Shown here in pieces: positions 55,055 through 64,000 of a DNA stretch of 64,000 bases. The notes beneath the pieces are model-generated. The model was given only the letters and a program-made list of their open reading frames with translations, searched no databases and was not told the origin of the DNA. Position numbers and translations under genes: made by a program. Location of the stretch: NCBI GenBank assembly GCA_032622095.1, contig CP136061.1, positions 63,179,127-63,243,126 of the forward strand. Reading direction: 5' to 3'. Source of the stretch: Siphonodentalium dalli (Eukaryota; Mollusca; Scaphopoda; Gadilida; Siphonodentaliidae). Numbering within the stretch: the first letter of the stretch is position 1; the number at the start of each line of letters is the position of its first letter.

Positions 55055-55482
55055 CTGAAGAAAGAATAGAGTTAGAATCATCAATAAAATAAGATATATA
55101 CCTAATTAACATAGACTAAATGGGTTAACATTTTCTATATATAAGATTACAACATCTAACTCAGAAGATATAGAATCCTTATGTCAAGAATAAATTTACC
55201 AAAATTTAATTCAACAGTTCAAATGGATTTTGCTATAGAGGTGATTGAATGAAATGGGGGGGGGGGGGGGGGGGGGGGGTAAGAGAGCTGGGAACAAAAT
55301 ATTAAGCCTAGCCTTAATGCCTTAATTGCCCCTATTTGACTATAGTGGGCACATTTGAACAATCTGAATCCCAATCCCCTGATGATCATCTCAAAGAAAG
55401 TTGAACCATATAGATCTCACAGTTCCAGAAAAAATACTGATAAATGCTACAAATACTGACTCATAACATATGGAACCCTGTT

Positions 55483-56568
55483 TAGGGACCTGTGAATCAG
55501 ACATTTTAGGTCGAATCAAATCTCGAACCGAATCAGTGCTGCAGTTTTGAATCGAGCCGAATCTCGTATCATGATACCGGTAAACTAATAACGCACTAAA
55601 GTTTTACAAATAACATGAATCAATCAAGTTTACAGAGTGTATCCTTTTTATAAAATATGTACTTTACCCAACCCAACATTACACGTCGGTCCGATTTCTG
55701 GTGCTAACATATATAGATAGGTTGACAAACGCGTCAAATAGTTTCATATACAGACATTAATATATACTACCGAAGGCCTTATTCAAGTTCCAATCATAGA
55801 CTGAAATCGGGTCCCGTTTATTTTTTTCAGCAGAAAACAATTACTAGTTATTACTAGTTTACTCTGGTTTACTCCTGATACGATATGAATAAAAAGCGTT
55901 TATGTCGAAAAATAGGATATTATTACGGGTTCCGCGGGAGTATATTAAGTTTATTGATGTGCCGGTATCGGAGTTTTGTGTAACCGCTATGCATATTGTC
56001 CTATACATATATTATCACTGTAAACTCACTATCAAATTACGAATACATAATTTTAGTTACTCCGTACTATCAAATTAGAATACATAATTTTAGTTAGGTT
56101 CGAATGAGCCATGTTCGTTTAATCTAACGCAGATAAAACACAGAACCCGTAGTTCTTATATAGCGGAAACACGTTTTATTTATGTTAGCAACGAGACTCA
56201 GAAATATTAAATAAAGACAAACATAAAATAAGTAATTATTGTCCGATTTTGAAAATGTAAACGCCAATATGCATGTTATTAAATAACACCAGAATGTCAT
56301 GCCTGAACGTGCTACATAAATTCAAGAAAACAATTTAACGAAGTATAAAACAAGTAACCTGGTATGTTGTTATTCACTGGCCGTGGACCAGCCAATGAAC
56401 AGCGGAGATAAAAAAACAGTGCAGACGGATTTTTGTTCGGTTGACTTCACTGCCTCCAATGCAATGGAAGAAAAACATTGCAAAATCTATGCCAAAGGTT
56501 TTGAAACGAATCGAACCACCGTGGCAGTTTCGAATCGAGCCTAATCTCGAACTCTTCCCAGGTCCCTA
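55483..56568. mobile_element. 1086-bp hAT-like element, array copy c
   Basis: Same length and ends as copy b; no substitution noticed between them. This points to a very recent duplication of the whole exon-plus-element unit, since independent insertions would not share these boundaries. Confidence 0.78.
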
Positions 56569-56688
56569 CCTCTGTTCCTCCAACAACCTGAATAATGTAT
56601 AATGTTGTAATGTTGGACTAATGACCTCAGACTTTGTCAATGAAAAGCTAAGAAACATGAATTTAATGCATAATACATATTAACTCAC

Positions 56689-56835
56689 GTAGTTCACAGC
56701 CGGAACCAAGCCTGTAGTACCCATCACTACACCGACATTTGTAGTAGTTAGATGAGTCTTGCTTACATCCAGTATTAGTTCCAGCACACTGGTCAGTGGG
56801 TCCACTATTGGTACAGTAAGCACCAAAGATTTTCT
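56689..56835 (-). CDS. Host gene exon: EGF-like module, array copy 3
   Basis: Identical protein to copies 1 and 2, same phase-1 splice sites. It lies between element copies c and d. Confidence 0.85.
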
Positions 56836-57264
56836 CTGAAGAAAGAATAGAGTTAGAATCATCAATAAAATAAGATATATACCTAATTAACATAGACTAA
56901 ATGGGTTAACATTTTCTATATATAAGATTACAACATCTAACTCAGAAGATATAGAATCCTTATGTCAAGAATAAATTTACCAAAATTTAATTCAACAGTT
57001 CAAATGGATTTTGCTATAGAGGTGATTGAATGAAATGGGGGGGGGGGGGGGGGGGGGGGGGTAAGAGAGCTGGGAACAAAATATTAAGCCTAGCCTTAAT
57101 GCCTTAATTGCCCCTATTTGACTATAGTGGGCACATTTGAACAATCTGAATCCCAATCCCCTGATGATCATCTCAAAGAAAGTTGAACCATATAGATCTC
57201 ACAGTTCCAGAAAAAATACTGATAAATGCTACAAATACTGACTCATAACATATGGAACCCTGTT

Positions 57265-58350
57265 TAGGGACCTGTGAATCAGACATTTTAGGTCGAATCA
57301 AATCTCGAACCGAATCAGTGCTGCAGTTTTGAATCGAGCCGAATCTCGTATCATGATACCGGTAAACTAATAACGCACTAAAGTTTTACAAATAACATGA
57401 ATCAATCAAGTTTACAGAGTGTATCCTTTTTATAAAATATGTACTTTACCCAACCCAACATTACACGTCGGTCCGATTTCTGGTGCTAACATATATAGAT
57501 AGGTTGACAAACGCGTCAAATAGTTTCATATACAGACATTAATATATACTACCGAAGGCCTTATTCAAGTTCCAATCATAGACTGAAATCGGGTCCCGTT
57601 TATTTTTTTCAGCAGAAAACAATTACTAGTTATTACTAGTTTACTCTGGTTTACTCCTGATACGATATGAATAAAAAGCGTTTATGTCGAAAAATAGGAT
57701 ATTATTACGGGTTCCGCGGGAGTATATTAAGTTTATTGATGTGCCGGTATCGGAGTTTTGTGTAACCGCTATGCATATTGTCCTATACATATATTATCAC
57801 TGTAAACTCACTATCAAATTACGAATACATAATTTTAGTTACTCCGTACTATCAAATTAGAATACATAATTTTAGTTAGGTTCGAATGAGCCATGTTCGT
57901 TTAATCTAACGCAGATAAAACACAGAGCCCGTAGTTCTTATATAGCGGAAACACGTTTTATTTACGTTAGCAACGAGACTCAGAAATATTAAATAAAGAC
58001 AAACATAAAATCAGTAATTATTGTCCGATTTTGAAAATGTAAACGCCAATATGCATGTTATTAAATAACACCAGAATGTCATGCCTGAACGTGCTACATA
58101 AATTCAAGAAAACAATTTAACGAAGTATAAAACAAGTAACCTGGTATGTTGTTATTCACTGGCCGTGGACCAGCCAATGAACAGCGGAGATAAAAAAACA
58201 GTGCCGACGGATTTTTGTTCGGTTGACTTCACTGCCTCCAATGCAATGGAAGAAAAACATTGCAAAATCTATGCCAAAGGTTTTGAAACGAATCGAACCA
58301 CCGTGGCAGTTTCGTATCGAGCCGAATCTCGAACTCTTCCCAGGTCCCTA
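57265..58350. mobile_element. 1086-bp hAT-like element, array copy d
   Basis: Same length as b and c but with scattered substitutions (for example CAGAGCCCG for CAGAACCCG, GTGCCGACGG for GTGCAGACGG). Its right flank ACTCTGTT gives the better match to the left flank ACCCTGTT, so it may preserve the original insertion's right border. Confidence 0.78.
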
Positions 58351-58470
58351 ACTCTGTTCCTCCAACAACCTGAATAATGTATAAATTTGTAATATTGGAC
58401 TAATGACCTCAGACTTTGTCAATGAAAAGCTAAGAAACATGAATTTAATGCATAATACATATTAACTCAC

Positions 58471-58617
58471 GTAGTTCACAGCTAGAACCAAGCCTGTAGT
58501 ATCCATCACTACACTGACATTTGTAGTAGTTAGATGAGTCTCGCTTACATCCAGTATTAGTTCCAGCACACTGGTCAGTGGGTCCACTATTGGTACAGTA
58601 AGCACCAAAGATTTTCT
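58471..58617 (-). CDS. Host gene exon: EGF-like module, array copy 4 (most diverged)
   Basis: Same splice sites and phase. The protein differs from copies 1-3 at three places: Lys-Gln to Lys-Arg before DSSNYY, CRC to CQC, and GSGC to GSSC. It is the 5'-most EGF exon on the minus strand and the oldest split in the array. Confidence 0.85.
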
Positions 58618-59003
58618 CTGAAGAAAGAATAGAGTTAGAATCATCAATAAAATCAGATATATACCTAATTAACATAGTCTAAATGGGTTAACATTTTCTA
58701 TATATAAGATTACAACATCTAACTCAGAAGATATAGAATCCTTATGTTAAGAATAAATTTACCAGTTCAAATGGTTTCTGCTATAGAAGTGACTGAATGA
58801 AATTGGGGGTGGGAGAGGTAGGAACAAAATATTAAGCCTAGCCTTGCCCCTATATGACTATAGTGGGCACATTTGAACAAATCTGAATCCAAAACCCCTG
58901 ACGATCTTCTCTAAGAAAGTTGAACCATATAGATCTTACAGTTCCAGAAAAAATACTGATAAATACTACAAATACTGACTCATAACATATGGAACCCCCT
59001 GTT

Positions 59004-59195
59004 TAGGGAGCTGCGAATCAGGCATTTTAGGTCGAGTAGAATCTCGAACCGAATCAGTGCTGCAGTTTTGAATCGAGCTGAATCTCGTATCAATTGATAC
59101 CGGTAAACATGAATCAATCAAGTTTACTGAGTGTATCCTTTTTATAAAATACTTATTGTGCCACTAATCGGTTATCTGTACTTTACCCAACCTGT
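59004..59195. mobile_element. Truncated array element, copy e
   Basis: Starts TAGGGAGCTGCGAATC and follows the element for ~190 bp with many substitutions and a small insertion (CACTAATCGG), then stops after TGTACTTTACCCAACC. It marks the right limit of the array. Confidence 0.7.
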
Positions 59196-60303
59196 CAAAG
59201 TCATTTTGTTTTAGAATACTCGTTTGTCGGACTGCACGGCAGTCACCAGCATGTGACCGTAATATCAGAATGGCAGAATTTATGCACAATCGAACTGGTT
59301 GCGATTGGAGAATGTATATAAACACAGTTATGAAGAAATTCCACTATATCTTTTTTGAATGGAAAAAATAATGCATAAGTCAATTTGGAAGGATGAAGTC
59401 ACTGTTCTTTCTGCCATTGTTATGATAACGCGAATGGGATAATAAATAGGGTAACATAGTGTATGAAGTCGGAACTATTGCTGTTGTTGCTACATCAAAA
59501 CACAGCTGCATAGACGGATGTTATTGATCTTCAAGACAGTGTAGCTAACTAAGATAATCCGTGTCCAGGGATATGTTAATCAATGCACGTGTTACAGAGG
59601 GTCCCCCGTGCACACAAAATTGAAACCCTGCAGGTTATTTAATTAGATGCTGATGCAATATTTGATACAAGCCCTGATCTTGTCAATTGCAAATAGCATA
59701 TCTTCTTGGCAAGTTGTGCACATGTTTGCTGGTATTTATACATGTATATCCTATTATAAATTATGAAAGTATCATGTTTCAGATACTAGTAATACTTTTA
59801 ATATACTACTAATATACTTCATATACTTGTAATATACTCCATATATTAGTAATATGTACACTTTACTCAGAGTAGAAAAAGAACATTACATTTATAAATT
59901 GACAATAATTCATAACAATTTAGTAATACTAGTGATTATCAATTTATATTTCTGGCAAATCAGAACCACTACATTGAACTTGAAACACTCAGGGTGATCA
60001 AATAGAAATATAGAATAATCTTGCCCAAAGTAGTTATTTTTACGATTATAAATCCAAATTTACAACACACACCGTCATTCTTATATATCCATTAAATTCA
60101 ATGACTCTCATTGGCGAAATCATTTGCGTTCATTTATCGCCGTTTGTTGCGTCCCGAATCGAGATGTAAATATTTACAATTGTGCGTTGTTCAGGCGATG
60201 TTTTCTGTGGAGTGGTGTGGTCGATTTCGTTGAGATTTTCGGCGATGTAAGTAGAATTTTACATCCCCCAGTTGGCACAATGCCTGAGTACTAACTTGTC
60301 GCT
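59196..60303. other. Non-coding stretch upstream of the EGF array
   Basis: No further exon of the host gene is recognised. 59760-59870 is AT-rich with degenerate repeats of TAATATACT. Confidence 0.45.
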
Positions 60304-61502
60304 TTAACTCTTTCAACCTGGCAGCCCGCTAAAGCGGGCACGACGTAATTTACGTTCATCCCGGCAGCCCGCTTTAGCGGGCAGAGCGCAATTGTCGGGA
60401 ATAATACAATATTTCCAGAGATATTCAAATGATTTTATTGGTTATCGACTTGTATATCCTTTGGGTGAAATTCGGCATCAATACTAATTTATCGGGGACA
60501 CGAATACCTAGCATGTACGCGATTAAGAGACTTTCAGTGGCCTATAAATATAGACAGCAGCTGCATGACGTCACGATTACTATTTTGGGTTTTCCTAAAA
60601 ATCGATGACGCAATACTACCGACAGGTGTGCATGGTGTTTTGAGTCACATTTCGATTTTGGTTTATTGTATATCACTAAAACTTACCGATACTATTATTA
60701 TTATTATGTTTATGAAATAAAGAATATAATGTTGACCTTTCTAACGATGTTTTATTTGTGGTATCCGTTTAATTTATCTTATTTTCGACGCAATGTTACG
60801 GAAATCACCGTTCCGCACTACGGCGCGACTTTAATAATAATAGCTGCACGTGCATATTATAAACATGAAGTCGACATTCATAATCATTTTGGGAATCGAA
60901 TCAGGACATTGGCAGTTGTTTTATTTGGAATGTTACTCATAATTCTCTAAAGTAAATCCCTGGGTCTAAAATTGCTAGATGTGTGAGTATATGTCTGTTT
61001 CGATCAAATGGCGTCTTTCTTTCATACTAGCTGGGTTAGTACTGGTCTGCTCGTGCCTTTGATAATGCAATTATGTTCAATGAACCGATTGGTAAAACAT
61101 TTGAAACCATGCACGGTGGCATCACAACCAAGTGTATACACCACACTTATAAAGAATGACACATACATGTATGTATTTGTGGAAAACATTGATATGCTAA
61201 TTTGATATCCCAGATACAGGTGATACATGCCCCTATAGCATATGTTGGGATTCAATGTCCGTTCTCGGTTCTCACCTGCACACACCTGATATATCATTTA
61301 GATGTGACGCCCCCAATTGGTATATAACACAAATTGAAGGTCACCTGTTAACGATCATAAAACATTCAGTTTGCCATACCCGACATCACTCTAAAGGTAG
61401 TGTTGCAGCAATATATCAGGGACACATAATTTTTCTTAGGAAAGCTGATAATCCAGGGTTCTGGGACATCTATATCTGTATATTCAGGGATGAAAGAGTT
61501 AA
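60304..61502. mobile_element. Candidate TTAA-flanked element
   Basis: TTAACTCTTTCAACC at 60304 and, inverted, GATGAAAGAGTTAA ending at 61502 give a TTAA-flanked pair with an 8-bp match (CTCTTTCA). Close to the left end are two palindromes, GCCCGCTAAAGCGGGC and GCCCGCTTTAGCGGGC. No transposase is recognised in the two short frames inside. The short terminal match makes the pairing uncertain. Confidence 0.4.
60327..60382. repeat. Pair of GC-rich hairpins
   Basis: CGGCAGCCCGCT-type blocks form two 16-bp perfect palindromes, GCCCGCTAAAGCGGGC and GCCCGCTTTAGCGGGC, separated by a segment with the palindrome CGTAATTTACG. They stand out in AT-rich DNA. Probably part of a transposon end. Confidence 0.75.
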
Positions 61503-61569
61503 TGCACCCGAACAAGTCCATAATATGTCTTTAAGTATATGGATTCCCTGAACGAAAACAAACCCATAC

Positions 61570-62400
61570 CGGAAAGGATTTTTGAAATCCGTGAAAAAAT
61601 ACAAGAGTTACGGGCCCTGAAAGTTTGCAATTTGGGCCCATGTGCTTGGTCACACATCTCCTCCGAAGATGTCAAAGTTTGGCTGTAATCTGATACGCCA
61701 ATGCGTGCGGACTGAAGAGAGCACGAGGTGCGCCAAATTTTGCCACTATCGGTTCAGTGTTGTTGGTCAGGGGAGGGGTGGTCCGTGGTACATTTTTTTT
61801 ATTCTTCTCCGAATCAGATGAAACTTGGAATATAACATCTACACCGTCAGCCAATCTAGAAACTGAAAAAGAATTTTGAAAATCCGTTGAAAAATGATAG
61901 AGTTACGGGCCTTCAAACTATGCAAATTTGGGCCCATGTGCTTGTGATCACATCTCCTCCGAAGATGTCGAACTTTGGATGTCATCTGATACCCCAGTGC
62001 GTGCGGACTGAAGAGAGCACGCGGTGTGCCAAATTTTTCCAGTGTCGGTTCAGTGTTGTGGGTCAGGGGAGGGGTGGTCCGAGGTTCCAAAATTTATTTC
62101 GTCTCCGACTCATATGAAACTTGGAATATAACATCTACCACACACGTTGATCACAAAACTGAAAACAGTTCGTAAATCCGTTAAAAACTGGCGGAGATTT
62201 GGGAACTCAAAGTTTGAATATGGGCCCATATTCTTTCCAATAACCAAAATGTTATTCGTTTCCGAATCAGATGAAATTTAATACATACAATCTCAGTGAG
62301 CAACAGATCACAAAACTGAAAACAATTTTAAAATACATTGGAAATTAACGGAGCTACGGGCCCTCAAAATTCGCATTTTGGGCCGGGGTTGACAATTTCC
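61570..62400 (+). repeat. ~295-bp tandem repeats, two full and two partial units
   Basis: GAGTTACGGGCC starts at 61605 and 61900. Units share TTTGGGCCCATGTGCTTG, CATCTCCTCCGAAGATGTC, GCGTGCGGACTGAAGAGAGC and GTCAGGGGAGGGGTGGTCCG. Shorter related pieces begin near 62196 and 62349. Non-coding on both strands, apart from short open frames caused by composition. Confidence 0.75.
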
Positions 62401-62919
62401 CAATCCCATCACCCAATTTCGAGGCAGGGGTGGGGTCACTTCCAAACACATAAGATAAACACACACATGTTAAGGACGACATATATTCAACATACATCAT
62501 ATCTTCCATCCCAAAACAGCAATTCTATCAGGTCATGATTTTCCCTATTATTATACTTCCATGGTGTAACCAAGGAAGTATATTGCTTTTGTATTGGGGT
62601 CGTTTTCCGTTTATTTGGAAATACTCAGAAACTAATTGCAGTAGGAATGCGAAATCTCTAGCGAATGTAGGCATCGAAGGTCCACTGAATATAATGGTAT
62701 CCGGAATTCGGCCCAATGTTTTTTTATGGAGATATGGCCCTTTTTCGATTATTTTTCATTATTATTATTATTATACTCCTCGTTTTTGCGACACCTTAAT
62801 ATCTGAAAGTATGAGGAGTAGCAAACTAAAAGTTGGTACGTACGTTGGGGCTAATGAGTTCTAACTAATTGTCATATAGGGCTAATGAAGGAGCGAGTTT
62901 AGTGCAGGGGCACGTATCT
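62401..62919. other. Non-coding stretch with ATT repeat
   Basis: TATTATACTTCC at about 62552 and ATTATTATACTCCTCG near 62770 bracket a segment with an (ATT)n run at 62760-62775. No gene is recognised. Confidence 0.5.
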
Positions 62920-62987
62920 GTATCTGTATCTGTAGTTGTTACGTCCTAGTGACCAAAGCTGGCTTTTACAGGACGGTGTGAGGAGCG

Positions 62988-63347
62988 CTATTTTTGTTCT
63001 CCCAGAGCCGCCTTGAATGTTTCTAGGTCGGCGGCATTGACTGTGCTGTTGTCCAGTTTGTTCCAGTCAAGTACAGTCCTCGGGAAGAAGGAATATCTGT
63101 ATTGGTCTGTGTTTGTATGAATTGGTTCATAGGCACTTTCGTTATTTGTGGTTAGTTTCTCCACGATGTTGTCACTAACAAAATCCTTGAATTTTGTGGG
63201 TTTCTTTTTCCTCTTTGGGCGGTAGTTTCTTAGGTAGTGTTCGGAGTTGATACCCGGGGCTGATCCCTTTACCACTTTGTAAAATAGTGTCAGTCTCTGT
63301 TCCTTTCTTCTTGCTTCCAGGGATGGTAGTTGAAGTTCACTCAGCAT
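62988..63347 (-). pseudogene. C-terminal domain of non-LTR reverse transcriptase
   Basis: LPSLEARRKEQRLTLFYKVV, SFFPRTVLDWNKLD and AADLETFKAAL are the conserved C-terminal end of CR1/Jockey-like RT ORFs. One base out of frame with the upstream RT (break near 63350), so the ORF is broken here. Confidence 0.8.
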
Positions 63348-64000
63348 TCAGATGTTACACAGCCTTTCTCTCTCGTTCGGTAGTCCTGTTTTAGAAATCT
63401 TGCTCCTTTGCGTTGCACCTTCTCCAGCTTTGTCTTGTCCTTTTCATAGTGAGGATCCCAGATTGTTGCTGCATACTCTAGCTGAGGGCGGACTAATGCT
63501 ATGTATGCCGTTTTTCTGAGATCCATCTGGCAGTACCTGAGATTACGCCGAAGGAAGCCGAGGGTGGAGTTTGCCTTCTTCGTGGTGGACTCGATGTGGT
63601 GATGCCACTGCATGTCATTGGAGAATTGGACGCCAAGGTACGGGTTGTTTGTGACTTCTTGGAGTATCCGCCCTGCCAGTTGGTAAAATCTTTGTGTCTT
63701 CTGCTTTAGGCTCATAATGTAGCACTTAGTTGGATTAAAGCGCATCCCCCATTTGGTGGCCCATTGTTCCAGTTTGCGTAGGTCTTGTTGCAATATTTCG
63801 TGGTCTTTGTAGGTGTTTATCTGGCGGTACAGGAGGCAGTCATCTGCGAATAGGCGGACTTGTGATGTTACTGTGTCCGGTAGGTCATTTATGTGACAGA
63901 GAAAGAGCAGCGGTCCCAATACTGTTCCCTGTGGTACTCCTGATAACACGTCAACTTCTTCTGAGTAGTATCCCTCGAGTGCAACTCTCATCTTTCTTTC
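63341..64000 (-). pseudogene. Non-LTR reverse transcriptase (partial, edge of window)
   Basis: Palm and thumb: DVLSGVPQGTVLGPLLFLCH, VRLFADDCLLYR (catalytic A-DD), KWGMRFNPTKCYIM, PYLGVQFSNDMQWHHHI, LGFLRRNLRYC and VRPQLEYAATIWDPH. The start lies outside the window. It ends by frameshift at 63341 and continues in 62988-63347. Confidence 0.88.

Larger units (their letters stand above)
51830..59195 (-). repeat. Tandem array: four EGF exons alternating with copies of one transposon
   Basis: Repeat period ~1.78 kb (exon starts 53129, 54908, 56689, 58471: 1779, 1781 and 1782 bp). Order: transposon copy a (51830-53008, left end missing and carrying ~700 bp not present in the others), exon; copy b (53702-54787), exon; copy c (55483-56568), exon; copy d (57265-58350), exon; partial copy e (59004-59195). 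Copies b and c and the two middle exon segments appear identical apart from homopolymer length; the outer units are more diverged. Exons are 147 bp, phase 1 to 1, so each duplication adds one in-frame EGF module. Confidence 0.9.
62920..64000 (-). mobile_element. Non-LTR retrotransposon 3' part, running off the window
   Basis: Related to the copy at 42808-46622 (shared CHINDLP, WGMRFN-SKCYIMS). The 3' end is the microsatellite ATCTGTATCTGTATCTGTA (plus strand, ~62920-62940), a tail type known in CR1/L2-like elements. 5' sequence continues beyond 64000. Confidence 0.85.

Noticed and set aside
60666-60950. Hydrophobic 94-codon frame, possible small membrane protein
   Set aside because: AT-rich composition, tyrosine run from an ATT repeat, no homology recognised and location in a candidate transposon.
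61022-61297. Possible further Cys-containing exon upstream of the EGF array, with a donor-like GTGAGAACC
   Set aside because: Cysteine spacing does not fit EGF or FN3, and no acceptor in the matching phase was found.

Overview
The window looks like part of a bivalve mollusc (or closely related lophotrochozoan) nuclear genome. It is AT-rich and intron-rich, with one modular extracellular-domain gene spread over tens of kilobases and swamped by transposons. It contains the diverged 'ATCCGGAAACC ... CATAACTC' dispersed repeats that I associate from memory with bivalve genomes. No prokaryotic genes, rRNA, convincing tRNA or CRISPR array was found.

Host gene (minus strand). Nine exons were recognised from splice sites plus domain content. 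Reading 5' to 3' on the minus strand they are four EGF-like exons in a tandem array (58617, 56835, 55054 and 53275 downward), three more EGF-like exons (48896, 48250, 47170 downward), one complete fibronectin type III exon (17896-17618) and the first half of another FN3 domain (16321-16137). All start in phase 1, and all but the last also end in phase 1, so they form one modular receptor-like gene. The signal peptide, membrane segment and cytoplasmic domain are not seen and should lie outside the window.

Layout. 1-12.7 kb: dispersed repeats, foldback MITEs, a 938-bp hAT-like element with 8-bp target duplication (6724-7661), a 1046-bp element with a related 'empty site' in the same window (9392-10437), and diverged tandem repeats with X-box-like motifs (10.6-12.0 kb). 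12.7-16.0 kb: a decayed, internally deleted Gypsy element with about 140-bp LTRs. 16.1-17.9 kb: FN3 exons. 18.8-30.3 kb: a DIRS-type tyrosine-recombinase retrotransposon, itself invaded by a 708-bp MITE and by a 5.6-kb Mutator-like transposon that encodes PHD-finger, OTU-protease-like and MULE-transposase segments and has foldback-type composite ends. 30.8-40.4 kb: a second element with the same terminal architecture as the DIRS element, holding a young Steamer/Mag-like Gypsy element (33940-38769). 42.8-46.6 kb: a broken non-LTR retrotransposon split by a hAT-like element. 47.0-59.2 kb: the EGF exons, including a tandem array in which four EGF exons alternate with copies of one 1086-bp transposon. 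59.2-64 kb: a candidate TTAA-flanked element, tandem repeats and a second non-LTR retrotransposon running off the right edge.

The two most interesting signals are the transposon-interleaved amplification of an in-frame EGF exon (51.8-59.2 kb) and the PHD-OTU-MULE transposon nested inside the DIRS element (23909-29504). All calls come from reading the sequence; family names rest on motif recognition, with no database search.
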